64,000 bases of DNA from Peteryoungia aggregata LMG 23059 (GCF_030814435.1 NZ_JAUSUW010000009.1:124001-188000), one strand, 5' to 3'; positions 41,324-50,942 are shown, numbered from the stretch's first letter. Notes: generated by a model from the letters alone, not told the origin. Translations and numbers: made by a program.

Positions 41324-42982
41324 ATGAGCCGACCGCTTCACCAGTCGAGACGAGAAAGGCTACCCGCGCTCGCGGGTGGCCTCTTCGTGCTGGTCGTCGT
41401 GGTGGCTTTCGTCGGGCTCGCGATTGCTGCTCTGCTCACGGGGCGGCTTTCGGGCGGGCTTTTTTCGGCATTTGCCGATCCGGTGGTGCGCTCGGTTCTG
41501 TCCTTCACGCTCTGGCAGGCGTTTCTCTCGACGTTCATCTCCGTCGGCCTGGCGCTGCCGATCGCCGGCGCGCTTGCCCGCCAACCGGATTTTCCGGGTC
41601 GCAACTGGCTGGTTCGCCTCATGGCCATACCCATGGGCCTGCCCGTGCTGATCGGTGCACTTGGCCTCATCGGCATCTTCGGGCGCAATGGTATCGTCAA
41701 CGACGTCCTGATGGGACTGGGGCTTGACCAGCCCGTTTCTATCTATGGGCTGACAGGTATCCTTGTCGCGCACGTTTTCTTCAATCTGCCCCTGGCGACC
41801 CGGCTGCTGCTTTCGGCGCTTGAGCGGGTTCCAGCTGAATACTGGCGTATGGCCGCGAGCCTTGGTTTCTCGCCGCTTTCCACCTTCCGCTTCATCGAAT
41901 GGCCGGCGCTCGCCCGGGTCATCCCGGGTGTGGCGGGTCTCGTCTTCATGCTGTGTGCGACGAGTTTCACGCTCGTCCTGGTGTTTGGCGGAGGTCCCGC
42001 AGCGACAACGATAGAGGTCGCGATTTATCAAGCGCTGCGCTTTGACTTCAATCCGGAGCGTGCCGTCTCACTGGCATTGCTGCAGATCACCGTCACCGGC
42101 GCTTTGCTCGCGTTTCTGAGCCTGCTGCCTGCCGCCACTGATACAGGAGCCACCAGTGGACGTCGATTTCCGCGATACGACGGCCGCCGCCCACTGGTGC
42201 GACTTGCTGATGGACTGCTGTTGCTCGCGGTCGCTCTCTTTCTGATTCTGCCGCTTGGGCAGGTCGTCGTGTCGGGACTTCAGGCCGATCTCGGTCGGCT
42301 CTTTTTACAGCCCAGCTTTCAGGTGGCGGCGGTCACCAGCCTCTGCGTGGCACTCGCCGCTGGCCTCGTCGCGACAATGCTCGCCTATGGGGTGGTTGCG
42401 GCCCAAGGACAGCTCGCTACAGCCCGGTCGCATACCTTTCGCAGCCGGGTTTTCGGCGTTGCCCTCGCTTCCGTCTCATCGCTGGTGCTTCTTGTTCCGA
42501 CCAGCGTGCTCGCAACAGGCTGGTTTCTGGCGGTCAGGCCCCGCGGTGATGTTGCCGCCTTTGCGCCCTTCGTCGTTGCCGGGATCAATGCACTGATGGC
42601 GCTTCCCTTTGCGGTGCGTGTCCTGGGGCCTGCTCATGCCGAGCATCGCGCGCGCACGGCCCAGCTTGCCGAAAGCCTTGGGCTTTCCGTCGTCCAACGC
42701 CTGCGGTTCATTGACTGGCCCGTGCTGAAGCGGCCTGTGCTGACGGCGCTCGCCTTCACCATGGCCTTGTCGCTCGGCGATCTGGGAGCGGTCGCCCTGT
42801 TCGGCTCGGAAAACATCTCGACGCTTCCTGCTCTCATCTATGCCAGAATGGGCAGTTATCGCAGCGATGATGCGGATGGGCTCGCTCTCATCCTCGGCGC
42901 GATCTGTCTGGTGCTCGCCCTTCTCGGCGCGCCCGGCAGACGCCCAACGCCAGGAGACCGGGAGATGCGCGATGCATCCTGA
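41324..42982 (+). CDS. thiP: Thiamin ABC transporter permease
   Basis: 552-residue inner-membrane protein with two BPD_transp_1 domains fused in tandem (about 12 helices). EAA-type loops occur in both halves (EYWRMAASLGFSPLSTFRFIEWPAL; RTAQLAESLGLSVVQRLRFIDWPVL), the hallmark of ThiP/CysT-like fused permeases. Starts 7 nt after thiB and overlaps thiQ by 11 nt. Confidence 0.94.
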   Translation: MSRPLHQSRRERLPALAGGLFVLVVVVAFVGLAIAALLTGRLSGGLFSAFADPVVRSVLSFTLWQAFLSTFISVGLALPIAGALARQPDFPGRNWLVRLMAIPMGLPVLIGALGLIGIFGRNGIVNDVLMGLGLDQPVSIYGLTGILVAHVFFNLPLATRLLLSALERVPAEYWRMAASLGFSPLSTFRFIEWPALARVIPGVAGLVFMLCATSFTLVLVFGGGPAATTIEVAIYQALRFDFNPERAVSLALLQITVTGALLAFLSLLPAATDTGATSGRRFPRYDGRRPLVRLADGLLLLAVALFLILPLGQVVVSGLQADLGRLFLQPSFQVAAVTSLCVALAAGLVATMLAYGVVAAQGQLATARSHTFRSRVFGVALASVSSLVLLVPTSVLATGWFLAVRPRGDVAAFAPFVVAGINALMALPFAVRVLGPAHAEHRARTAQLAESLGLSVVQRLRFIDWPVLKRPVLTALAFTMALSLGDLGAVALFGSENISTLPALIYARMGSYRSDDADGLALILGAICLVLALLGAPGRRPTPGDREMRDAS

Positions 42983-43715
42983 TGCTTCAGCCACCATCGA
43001 GCTCCAAGATGCACGGCTCATCCTCGGCAGCCGTCGGTTTCATTTCGACTGTGGGTTCGAACGCGGCCGGATCACGGCGATCGTCGGGCCTTCCGGGTCA
43101 GGCAAGTCGACACTGCTGAACCTCGTTTCAGGCTTCGAGCGGCCGGAAAGCGGCGGTGTGCTGATCGACGGTGTGGACGTAACCGAACGAGCACCCGCCG
43201 AGCGACCTGTCTCCCTCATCTTCCAGGACAACAACCTGTTTTCGCATCTCGACCTGTTCACCAATATCGGGCTCGGCATCCATCCGGCGATGAGGCTTTC
43301 GGCTGCTGACCGCAAGGCCATTTCCGATGCCCTCGTCAGGGTGGGGCTTCCTGGCTATGAACGTCGCCTTCCGGGTTCCCTCTCGGGTGGCGAGCGGCAA
43401 CGAGCTGCCTTTGCGCGGGCCCTTGTGCGCCACCGCCCCGTACTTCTGCTCGATGAGCCCTTCGCTGCGCTGGATCCTGGATTGCGCGCGGCGATGGTCG
43501 AGCTGCTCGCGGATCTGCATGCCGAAACCCGTGCGACCATCCTGCTTGTCACCCATGATCCTCGCGACGTCGTCAGACTGGCGGACCGGGTTGTTTTCAT
43601 CGAAGACGGTAGGGTGCTTGTCGCTGCGGAGAAGGGCCTGTTCCTTGAGCGGCGCGACCTTACGGTCGTGCGTGACTTCCTGGGCGAAACAGTGCTTCCG
43701 GAGCAATCGCCTTAA
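42972..43715 (+). CDS. thiQ: Thiamin ABC transporter ATP-binding protein
   Basis: 247-residue ATPase of the thiamin importer. Walker A GPSGSGKST (39-47), Q-loop IFQDNNLFSHLD, signature LSGGERQR, Walker B LLLDEPFAALD and H-loop LLVTHDP. All motifs are intact. The ATG lies inside the end of thiP; a longer ORF beginning at 42840 was rejected. Confidence 0.95.
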   Translation: MHPDASATIELQDARLILGSRRFHFDCGFERGRITAIVGPSGSGKSTLLNLVSGFERPESGGVLIDGVDVTERAPAERPVSLIFQDNNLFSHLDLFTNIGLGIHPAMRLSAADRKAISDALVRVGLPGYERRLPGSLSGGERQRAAFARALVRHRPVLLLDEPFAALDPGLRAAMVELLADLHAETRATILLVTHDPRDVVRLADRVVFIEDGRVLVAAEKGLFLERRDLTVVRDFLGETVLPEQSP

Positions 43716-43915
43716 TTTGGTCGTCCGCGCCTGCCATGCGCCTTGAGAATAGTTGTTCCTCGGGTAAGACCCTTGGTCATTCCTGATGACGTGACTATGT
43801 TCTAGTGCATGTGATGGTTTCGCATTATGGAATGGCGGGGATCATGTGGTCGCCGCGATTTGCGTGGATGCTGGACCCGGGACCATGGTCATCGGGCACA
43901 GGGTGAAGGGGCAGG

Positions 43916-45442
43916 ATGCAGTTTTTGAGCTGGAACAGCGCGATGGCTGCCGAAGCGGATCGGCGGCGCCGGCCCGTCAGGCTCAATGCGAGCGTTGCCG
44001 TCGTGGTCGCTGCCGGGCTCGTGCTCTCTTCCTGCCAGTCGCTGTTTGAACAGGCTTACGAGCCGTCTGTAGCGCCATCGCGCAATCCGCAGATCGTTGA
44101 TGAGGTCCAGAAGGGCGATCCCCGGGCCCAGATGGGCGCCCGCGAGCATCCCCGCATCGTCGCGTCCTATGGCGGGGAGTATTCCGACGCCAAGACCGAA
44201 CGCCTTGTCGCCCGCATTGCTGGTGCCCTGACAGCTGTCTCTGAGAACCCCAACCAGTCCTACCGCATCACGATCCTCAATTCGCCTGCCATCAACGCCT
44301 TTGCGCTGCCAGGCGGCTATCTGTACGTCACACGCGGGTTGCTTGCTCTTGCCAATGACGCCTCGGAAGTGGCAGCCGTACTCAGCCACGAAATGGCCCA
44401 CGTGACCGCCAATCATGGTATCGAGCGCCAGCGCCGCGAAGAGGCGGAGGTGATTGCCAGCCGTGTCGTGGCAGAAGTTCTGTCCAGCGATCTCGCCGGC
44501 AAGCAGGCGCTCGCCCGCGGCAAGCTGAGGCTGGCCGCCTTCTCGCGCCAGCAGGAACTGCAGGCCGACGTTATCGGTGTACGCACCCTGGGCGAGGCCG
44601 GCTATGATCCTTATGCTGCAGCCCGCTTCCTCGATTCCATGGCGCGATACAGCCAGTTCACCTCGGTCGATCCAGCTGCCGACCAGAGCCTCGACTTCCT
44701 TTCGAGCCACCCCAATGCGCCGCAGCGCGTCGAGCTGGCCAAGCGGCATGCCCGCGCCTTCGGTCCGGAGGGCACGCATGGCGAGACCGGACGCGATTAT
44801 TACCTTAATGGCATCGACGGCCTGCTCTATGGTGATAGTCCGCAGGAAGGTTTCGTGCGCGGGCAGACTTTCCTGCATGGGCAGCTCGGCATTCGCTTTG
44901 ACGTCCCCCCGGGCTTCCAGATCGACAACAAGGTCGAGGCGGTTCTTGCCACGGGCCCTGGTGATGTGGCCATCCGTTTCGACGGCGTCGCCGACAACCA
45001 GAAGATCAGCCTGCCAAACTATATTTCCAGTGGTTGGGTGACCGGGCTGCTGCCCGACACAATCCGGACCATCACCGTCAATGGGCTGGAAGCGGCTACT
45101 GCGCGGGCCTCGGCTGACCGCTGGGACTTCGATATAACCGTCATTCGGATCGGGCCACAGATTTTCCGGTTTCTGACCGCCGTGCCGAAGGGCAGCCCGG
45201 CTCTGGAAACGACTGCCGCACAGTTGCGCGCCTCCTTCCGCCGCATCACGCCTCAGGAAGCGGCATCGCTCAAACCCCTGCGCGTTCGCGTCGTCACGGT
45301 CGGTTCCGGTGACACAGTTGGAACGCTGTCTGCGCGGATGATGGGCACCGACCGCAAGCTCGAACTGTTTCGCCTGATCAATGCGCTGGGGCCAACCTCG
45401 ACGGTTACGGCCGGCATGCGGGTAAAGATCATCTCCGAGTGA
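43916..45442 (+). CDS. M48-family lipoprotein metalloprotease with C-terminal LysM-like domain
   Basis: 508 residues. Lipobox LVLSSC with Cys40 suggests membrane anchoring. Zinc motif HEMAH (His158, Glu159, His162) and third ligand Glu214 in QELQAD place it with M48 proteases such as BepA, which tend outer-membrane protein assembly. The final 55 residues (RVRVVTVGSGDTVGTLSARMMG; LFRLINALGPTSTVTAGMRVKII) look like a LysM peptidoglycan-binding module. Single gene after thiQ. The 200-nt gap before it shows nothing recognisable. Confidence 0.88.
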   Translation: MQFLSWNSAMAAEADRRRRPVRLNASVAVVVAAGLVLSSCQSLFEQAYEPSVAPSRNPQIVDEVQKGDPRAQMGAREHPRIVASYGGEYSDAKTERLVARIAGALTAVSENPNQSYRITILNSPAINAFALPGGYLYVTRGLLALANDASEVAAVLSHEMAHVTANHGIERQRREEAEVIASRVVAEVLSSDLAGKQALARGKLRLAAFSRQQELQADVIGVRTLGEAGYDPYAAARFLDSMARYSQFTSVDPAADQSLDFLSSHPNAPQRVELAKRHARAFGPEGTHGETGRDYYLNGIDGLLYGDSPQEGFVRGQTFLHGQLGIRFDVPPGFQIDNKVEAVLATGPGDVAIRFDGVADNQKISLPNYISSGWVTGLLPDTIRTITVNGLEAATARASADRWDFDITVIRIGPQIFRFLTAVPKGSPALETTAAQLRASFRRITPQEAASLKPLRVRVVTVGSGDTVGTLSARMMGTDRKLELFRLINALGPTSTVTAGMRVKIISE

Positions 45443-45463
45443 CGAAGTCGCGCTGTGGCTGCT

Positions 45464-45491
45464 TTGGCGGCTTTTAATTTGACAATATAGA
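45464..45491 (+). promoter_or_regulatory. Promoter candidate of the marR-isochorismatase operon
   Basis: TTGGCG, 16-nt spacer, TATAGA. It places the transcript start about 20 nt before the marR ATG. A palindrome ATGAC-N9-GTCAT (45499-45517) follows and overlaps the start codon, a possible autoregulatory operator. Confidence 0.4.
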
Positions 45492-45515
45492 TGTCGTAAT
45501 GACTTCATTAGTGTC

Positions 45516-45968
45516 ATGGATAAATGCGAGCAACTTTATCGTCTCATCTGGATGTCGCGCCCGCTCATGCAGGCTGCGGAGGCGTGTGTCGAGCGAGGGT
45601 TGGACGGCACGGGGCTGACTGTTCGGATGCGGGCGGTTCTCGAGATCCTTCACGCTCATGGAAGCGCCAGCGTTCCTGAAATTGCGATGAAGCTTGAGAT
45701 CAAACGACAGTATGTACAGCTAATGGTCAACGAAACGCTTGCGGAAGGTCTCACCGTCGGTCGCCCGAACCCGCGTCACAAACGATCCACGATGATCGCC
45801 CTTACTGCCAAGGGCCATAGCCTGATCGAAGACGTCGTGAGGCGTGAAAAACAGCTGGTGGAACAGCTCGGCGCCGAGATTGATGCGAGCGATATCGAGA
45901 CGGCACTTCAGGTGGTCGTGATGCTGCTTGAGAAGCTGAAAGCTAACGGGGAGGAGCAAGCGAAGTGA
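45516..45968 (+). CDS. MarR-family transcriptional regulator
   Basis: 150 residues with a winged helix-turn-helix in the centre (GLTVRMRAVLEILHAHGSASVPEIAMKLEIKRQYVQLMVNETLAEGLTV) and helical dimerisation ends. Ligand unknown. Its stop overlaps the GTG of the isochorismatase gene by 4 nt, so they form an operon and the hydrolase is probably its target. No clear RBS precedes the ATG. Confidence 0.88.
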   Translation: MDKCEQLYRLIWMSRPLMQAAEACVERGLDGTGLTVRMRAVLEILHAHGSASVPEIAMKLEIKRQYVQLMVNETLAEGLTVGRPNPRHKRSTMIALTAKGHSLIEDVVRREKQLVEQLGAEIDASDIETALQVVVMLLEKLKANGEEQAK

Positions 45969-46588
45969 TAGGCCAGCTTCTCACCATAGCCGCCCTTTCC
46001 GGGCTTGTGTGGCTTGCGAACGGGATCAGAAAGATCGGTGCCGTCAGTCGCGGCATGCCCATTGGCAGCCGTCCCGGGACGGCCTTGCTCCTGATTGATC
46101 TGCAGTCCGTGTTCTGGGACGAAGGTCCCTATGAGGACACAGCGAAGGCGGACGCCCTGACAGCGATTCTCGCCGAAGTGGCGACTGCGAAGGCCGAAGC
46201 TCTTCCGATCATCGCGGTGCGCCAGGAGTGGTCCATCCCGTCGACGAAGGTCATCGCGCGCCTGACAATGAGGGGGCAGGCTATTCAGGGAACGCCGGGA
46301 ATCCAGATCGCGGAGCCTTTTGAAGGGCTTGCCGAACACGTCCTTGTCAAGAGGGTTCAGGACGCATTCGAGGCGGGCGAGTTGGATGGGCTTCTGGAAA
46401 GGCTCGACGTGGGTAAGCTTCGAATTGTCGGGCTGGATTTGCGCTATTGCGTCGCGAAGACCGCCCTTGCGGCCCGTCAGAGGGGGTATGCAGTCGAAGT
46501 GGTCACCCGGGCAACCCTGTGCGTCAATCAAACTGCTGGTGACGAAACCCGCGGGATACTCTCTTCAAACGCTGTCATTCTGAGATAG
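45965..46588 (+). CDS. Isochorismatase-family cysteine hydrolase, membrane-anchored
   Basis: 207 residues. N-terminal hydrophobic segment (IGQLLTIAALSGLVWLANGI) suggests a membrane anchor. The hydrolase core has catalytic Asp in LLLIDLQ, Lys in VKRVQDAF and nucleophilic Cys in LRYCVAKTA. Substrate unknown. GTG start overlaps the marR stop. Confidence 0.86.
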   Translation: MIGQLLTIAALSGLVWLANGIRKIGAVSRGMPIGSRPGTALLLIDLQSVFWDEGPYEDTAKADALTAILAEVATAKAEALPIIAVRQEWSIPSTKVIARLTMRGQAIQGTPGIQIAEPFEGLAEHVLVKRVQDAFEAGELDGLLERLDVGKLRIVGLDLRYCVAKTALAARQRGYAVEVVTRATLCVNQTAGDETRGILSSNAVILR

Positions 46589-46644
46589 GGCGCGCCCAGC
46601 GTCTCTTCCTGGATCAGGCTCGTCAGGCATTGACGTTCAGACGA

Positions 46645-46670
46645 AAAAGCCGGCATCTCCGCCGGCTTTT
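46645..46670. terminator. Bidirectional terminator between isochorismatase gene and rpoH2
   Basis: AAAAGCCGGC / GCCGGCTTTT with ATCTCC loop: 10-bp perfect stem with A-tract before and T-tract after, serving both convergent genes. Confidence 0.9.
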
Positions 46671-46692
46671 CATATTGATCTGTGATTGCCGC

Positions 46693-47565
46693 TCACATTG
46701 CCATTTCAAGGCGTGCTGCCCTTGGCGCCTTATCCGTGAGGGCGACTTTCAGTTTTTCCAAGGCCCTCGTTTCGATCTGGCGGACGCGTTCCTTGGATAT
46801 GCCGAGTTCGATGCCAAGTTCCTCCAGCGTCGCGCCATCCTCGGTCAGCCGACGAGCCTTGATGATCCGGCTTTCCCGCTCGTTGAGACGGTTCATCGCG
46901 TCCTTCAACCAGCCGTTCCAGCGTTCTCCGTCAATGATCGAGGTCACCTGCTCGTCCGGCAGCGCTTCGTTGCTCTCCAGCATATCCAACTGCTCGGTGC
47001 CTTCGCCATTGCGGCCTCCGACGGGGGTCTGCAACGAGGCGTCGTTGCCGGACAGTCGTGCATCCATGGACTGAACGTCGGCAAGGCTTACGCCGAGCGC
47101 AGATGCGATTTCCTGATGGATGGCCTGGTCCGACAGGCGGTTGTCGCCCTGAGCGAGCTTGGCGCGCAGGCGGCGCAGGTTGAAGAACAATGCCTTCTGG
47201 CTGGAACTCGTACCGCCCCGCACGATCGACCAGTTGCGCAGGATGTAGTCCTGCATCGAGGCACGGATCCACCAGCCTGCATAGGTCGAAAACCGCACTT
47301 CGCGACCGGGGTCGAAGCGGGCGGCGGCCTCGAGGAGACCGATGTAACCTTCCTGAATCAGATCATTCAGCGGCAGCCCGAAGCCACGGAATTTCGAGGC
47401 CATGGCAATCACCAGGCGCATATGCGCCTGTGCAATCCGATTGCGGGCGCCCTGGTCGTCATGCTCCTTCCAGCGAATGGCGAGGTCTAGTTCTTCTTCG
47501 CGTTCCAGATAGGGTTGTGACATGGCATACTTGATGATGTGTCTGTCAGCGGATGTGGCTTTCAT
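46693..47565 (-). CDS. rpoH2: RNA polymerase sigma-32 factor RpoH2
   Basis: 290-residue heat-shock-type sigma factor. Region 2 (RLVIAMASKFRGFGLPLNDLIQEGYIGLLEAAARFD; FSTYAGWWIRASMQDYILRNW), the RpoH box region (QKALFFNLRR) and region 4 helix-turn-helix (TLEELGIELGISKERVRQIETRALEKL) are intact. The N-terminus MKATSADRHIIKYAMSQPYLERE matches the second rhizobial RpoH, which is linked to general and oxidative stress. An EcfG promoter lies upstream. Confidence 0.9.
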   Translation of the reverse strand: MKATSADRHIIKYAMSQPYLEREEELDLAIRWKEHDDQGARNRIAQAHMRLVIAMASKFRGFGLPLNDLIQEGYIGLLEAAARFDPGREVRFSTYAGWWIRASMQDYILRNWSIVRGGTSSSQKALFFNLRRLRAKLAQGDNRLSDQAIHQEIASALGVSLADVQSMDARLSGNDASLQTPVGGRNGEGTEQLDMLESNEALPDEQVTSIIDGERWNGWLKDAMNRLNERESRIIKARRLTEDGATLEELGIELGISKERVRQIETRALEKLKVALTDKAPRAARLEMAM

Positions 47566-47632
47566 CGAACATCTCCATGGTCTCTCGGGACCGCTGGCCT
47601 GTTGCAGGCCCTCGTGCCGGCATTGTCACCTG

Positions 47633-47657
47633 AACGGCTGAGCCTCGGTCAGGTTCC
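47633..47657 (-). promoter_or_regulatory. EcfG (general stress sigma) promoter of rpoH2
   Basis: GGAAC-N16-CGTT on the minus strand, exact match to the alphaproteobacterial general-stress ECF consensus, about 68 nt before the rpoH2 start. In Sinorhizobium rpoH2 is known to depend on RpoE2. Confidence 0.8.
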
Positions 47658-47821
47658 AACGATGTCGGTCACGGCGGTGGTTGCGTGGTTCTCATCTGCT
47701 TGTCTGACCACTATTACGCGCGTGGTGCGACATCGGATTGCTGACGCGGGTGCGACCTTCTGTCAGGGTGCAGCTATCACGCGGAAGTGAGCATTTCCGT
47801 GGCTGAAATCGCTGATGCGGT

Positions 47822-47855
47822 AAAACGCAAAGCGGCGCGGGTTGCCCCGCGCCGC
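47822..47855 (-). terminator. Terminator after leuB
   Basis: 10-bp perfect stem GCGGCGCGGG / CCCGCGCCGC with TTGC loop; minus strand continues TTTGCGTTTTA. 26 nt past the leuB stop, in the 316-nt gap that also holds the rpoH2 promoter. Confidence 0.87.
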
Positions 47856-47881
47856 CTGTCTGGAAAGGTAGTAGGTTAGGA

Positions 47882-48994
47882 TCAGGCCGACAGTGCCTTG
47901 AACTCTGCAAGGATGGCATCGCCCATCTCGACCGTGCCCACCTGGCGGCAGCCATCTGCCATAATGTCGCCGGTGCGGATGCCTTGGTCGAGGACATTGG
48001 CGATCGCCTTTTCCAGGCGGTCCGCTTCGGTGACCATATTGAAGGAATAGCGCAGGCACATGGCAAAGGATGCGATCATCGCGATCGGATTGGCGATGCC
48101 CTTGCCGGCGATATCCGGTGCCGAACCGTGGACGGGTTCGTAAAGCGCCTTGCGCTTGCCGGTCTTCGCGTCCGGCGCGCCGAGCGAAGCCGAGGGCAAC
48201 ATGCCGAGCGAACCGGTCAGCATGGCAGCCACATCCGACAGCATGTCGCCGAACAGGTTGTCGGTGACGATCACGTCGAACTGCTTCGGTGCCCGCACGA
48301 GCTGCATGCCGCCGGCATCGGCCAGCATGTGGTCGAGCTTGACGTCGGAGAACTTCTCCTTGTGGGTGGCCGTGACCACCTGGTTCCACAAAACACCCGA
48401 CTTCATCACATTGCGCTTTTCCATCGAGCAGACGCGGTTGCCGCGGGTACGGGCAAGCTCGAAGGCAACGGCGGAAATGCGCTCGATCTCATAGGTGTCG
48501 TAAACCTGGGTATCGATGGCGCGCTTCTGGCCATTGCCAAGATCGGTGATCGTCTTCGGCTCGCCGAAATATACGCCACCGGTCAGCTCGCGCACGATCA
48601 GGATGTCGAGGCCTTCGACCAGTTCGGGCTTGAGCGACGACGCGTTGGCAAGTGCCGGATAGCAGATGGCGGGACGCAGGTTGGCGAAGAGTTCAAGATC
48701 CTTGCGCAGGCGCAGAAGGCCGGCTTCCGGGCGCACTTCGTAGGGTACGTCATCCCACTTCGGGCCACCGACGGCGCCGAACAGGACCGCGTCAGCAGAG
48801 AGGGCCTTCGCCATGTCTTCTTCCGAAATCGCCGCTCCATGCGCATCATAGGCGGAGCCGCCGACGAGACCTTCGTCGGTGACGAAGCCGGCGCCTTGCG
48901 CCTCGTTCATGTATGCGATGATCTTGCGGACCTCGGCCATGGCCTCGGGGCCGATGCCGTCGCCGGGCAGCAGGAGAAGATTGCGAGCCGTCAT
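47882..48994 (-). CDS. leuB: 3-isopropylmalate dehydrogenase
   Basis: NAD- and Mg-dependent oxidative decarboxylase of leucine synthesis, 370 residues. [13 protein letters not shown] start, [22 protein letters not shown] (substrate Arg, Tyr), and the [27 protein letters not shown] signature. GGAGGGTTTCC precedes the ATG. Separated from leuD by a PLP-enzyme gene on the other strand. Confidence 0.97.
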   Translation of the reverse strand: MTARNLLLLPGDGIGPEAMAEVRKIIAYMNEAQGAGFVTDEGLVGGSAYDAHGAAISEEDMAKALSADAVLFGAVGGPKWDDVPYEVRPEAGLLRLRKDLELFANLRPAICYPALANASSLKPELVEGLDILIVRELTGGVYFGEPKTITDLGNGQKRAIDTQVYDTYEIERISAVAFELARTRGNRVCSMEKRNVMKSGVLWNQVVTATHKEKFSDVKLDHMLADAGGMQLVRAPKQFDVIVTDNLFGDMLSDVAAMLTGSLGMLPSASLGAPDAKTGKRKALYEPVHGSAPDIAGKGIANPIAMIASFAMCLRYSFNMVTEADRLEKAIANVLDQGIRTGDIMADGCRQVGTVEMGDAILAEFKALSA

Positions 48995-49169
48995 GGAAAC
49001 CCTCCACTCGATAAAGAAGTCGCGGCTTCTTACCCCTGGGTACCGGGCTTTTCAAGCGAGATAGGCCTGAAACGGTACGGTTCGGGGTATGCCATGCTCG
49101 GGATTTCTTCGTTGACCGCGTGCCGGCTGTGGGTCCAAGAGTGGCGCTTCTGCCAATCGGATCATACCC

Positions 49170-50108
49170 ATGCCACTCTCTCCGTTGCATATTGAAACGC
49201 CTTTGCTGCGTACCGCCTCCGACTATAGTGCGACTGGCCTGCCGCTCTGGCTGAAGCTCGACGCACTCCAGCCGTCGGGAAGTTTCAAGCTGCGCGGCGT
49301 CGGATTGCTCTGCCAGCATGCGGTGGCGAAGGGGGCGAAGGAGATCTTCTGCGCCTCGGGCGGAAATGCCGGTATCGCTGCGGCTGTGGCAGGGCGTGCG
49401 CTAGGCGTCCCCGTGACCATCGTTGTGCCCGAAACCACCCCTGCCGAAGTGCGTGTCCGGATTGCCGCAACAGGTGCTAATGTGCGTGTGTACGGATCTG
49501 TGTTCGACGAAGCCAATGCCCATGCCGTTTCGCTTGCTACCGAACGCAAGGCGGCTTACGTGCATCCCTATGATCATCCTCTCCTCTGGGAGGGGCATGC
49601 TACTCTGATTGACGAAGTCGTGAAGGCCGGTGCCGAATTCGACTGCGTGGTCACCAGCGTCGGTGGTGGCGGGCTGCTCGCCGGTATCGTCGAGGGGCTT
49701 CGGCGTAACGGACTTCGCGAAATCCCGGTCATCGCGGTTGAGACGGAGGGGGCCGCCTCCTTGAATGCCGCAGTCGTCGCCAAGGAGCGCGTGACGCTTC
49801 CGGCGATCACCTCGATCGCCAATTCACTCGGGGCGCGGCAGGTCGCACAGCATGTCTTCGACCTTTTGGCTGTGCATCGGATTGAGAGCGTGACGGTCAC
49901 CGACGCCCAAGCCGTTGCTGCCTGCCTGAAATTCGCCGATGGTTACCGCGTATTGGTGGAGCCGGCTTGCGGTGCTGCTCTTGCGGTTGCGGACGTGCAT
50001 GCCGGCTTGCTCTCCCGCTTCAAGGCACCCTTGATCGAGGTCTGTGGCGGCATCGGTGTTACGCTTGCCATGCTTGAGACATGGAGAAGCCGGTTCCTCC
50101 AGGAGTGA
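49170..50108 (+). CDS. Threonine/serine dehydratase-like PLP enzyme
   Basis: 312-residue fold-type II PLP enzyme. PLP lysine in SGSFKLRG (residue about 35), Asn loop SGGNAGIAAA, and glycine-rich phosphate loop SVGGGGLLAG. Similar to L-serine/L-threonine dehydratases but lacking a regulatory ACT domain. Exact substrate uncertain. No clear RBS is seen before the ATG. Confidence 0.85.
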   Translation: MPLSPLHIETPLLRTASDYSATGLPLWLKLDALQPSGSFKLRGVGLLCQHAVAKGAKEIFCASGGNAGIAAAVAGRALGVPVTIVVPETTPAEVRVRIAATGANVRVYGSVFDEANAHAVSLATERKAAYVHPYDHPLLWEGHATLIDEVVKAGAEFDCVVTSVGGGGLLAGIVEGLRRNGLREIPVIAVETEGAASLNAAVVAKERVTLPAITSIANSLGARQVAQHVFDLLAVHRIESVTVTDAQAVAACLKFADGYRVLVEPACGAALAVADVHAGLLSRFKAPLIEVCGGIGVTLAMLETWRSRFLQE

Positions 50109-50116
50109 ACGCAATA

Positions 50117-50144
50117 AAAAAGCCGGGACACTGCCCGGCTTTTT
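50117..50144. terminator. Bidirectional terminator between PLP enzyme gene and leuD
   Basis: AAAAAGCCGGG / CCCGGCTTTTT, 6-nt loop, 11-bp perfect stem serving both convergent genes. Confidence 0.93.
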
Positions 50145-50166
50145 CATTGCGTCATTGTCTTCCTGC

Positions 50167-50772
50167 TCACGCCCAAGGCCGCTGGGCGGCGTTTGCGGTT
50201 TCGAATGTCGAGATGCTGGACGCCTTTTCCAGCGTCAGTCCGATGTCGTCGAGGCCGTTCAGCAGGCAGTGGCGCTTGAACGCGTCGATCTCGAACGCGA
50301 TCTTGCCGCCATCCGGACCGGTGATTTCCTGGGCTTCCAGGTCGACGGTCAGCACGGCATTCGAACCGCGGCTGGCATCGTCCATCAGCTTGTCCAGGTT
50401 TTCCTGGCTGACGATGATCGGCAGGATGCCGTTCTTGAAGCAGTTGTTGTAGAAGATGTCGGCGAAGGACGTGGAGATCACGCACCGGATGCCGAAGTCC
50501 AGGAGAGCCCACGGAGCATGTTCGCGGGAGGAGCCGCAGCCAAAATTGTCGCCGGCGACCAGGATCTGTGCGTTGCGATAGGCAGGCTTGTTCAGAACGA
50601 AATCGGAGTTTTCCGAACCATCTTCCTTGTAGCGCGCTTCGGCGAACAGGCCGGTGCCGAGACCGGTGCGCTTGATGGTCTTCAGGTAATCCTTGGGGAT
50701 GATCATGTCCGTGTCGACATTGACGACCGGAAGCGGTGCCGCGACACCGGTGAGCTTTACGAACTTGTCCAT
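50167..50772 (-). CDS. leuD: 3-isopropylmalate dehydratase small subunit LeuD
   Basis: 201-residue swivel-domain subunit that completes the LeuCD isomerase. [17 protein letters not shown] and the [27 protein letters not shown] signature are intact. Its partner leuC lies about 39 kb away in this window, so the subunits are expressed from separate units. Confidence 0.96.
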   Translation of the reverse strand: MDKFVKLTGVAAPLPVVNVDTDMIIPKDYLKTIKRTGLGTGLFAEARYKEDGSENSDFVLNKPAYRNAQILVAGDNFGCGSSREHAPWALLDFGIRCVISTSFADIFYNNCFKNGILPIIVSQENLDKLMDDASRGSNAVLTVDLEAQEITGPDGGKIAFEIDAFKRHCLLNGLDDIGLTLEKASSISTFETANAAQRPWA

Positions 50773-50942
50773 CAGTCTGCCTTCGATCTGGCTAATGCGC
50801 GTTTGATGCCCCGCCCATAGAGCAAATCCGCAGAAAGTTGAAGGAGAATCTTATCAGATGCTTGCCGTAGCACGGCGCCCCGCAGAGACGTGTGCTAGCA
50901 CCCGGGCTGTTCGGGCACTTGGTGTCGGCCAAACCTGCAGGA

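Noticed and set aside
43889..45517. 542-codon minus-strand frame opposite the M48 protease
   Set aside because: No recognisable domain; the plus strand has lipobox and HEMAH motif.
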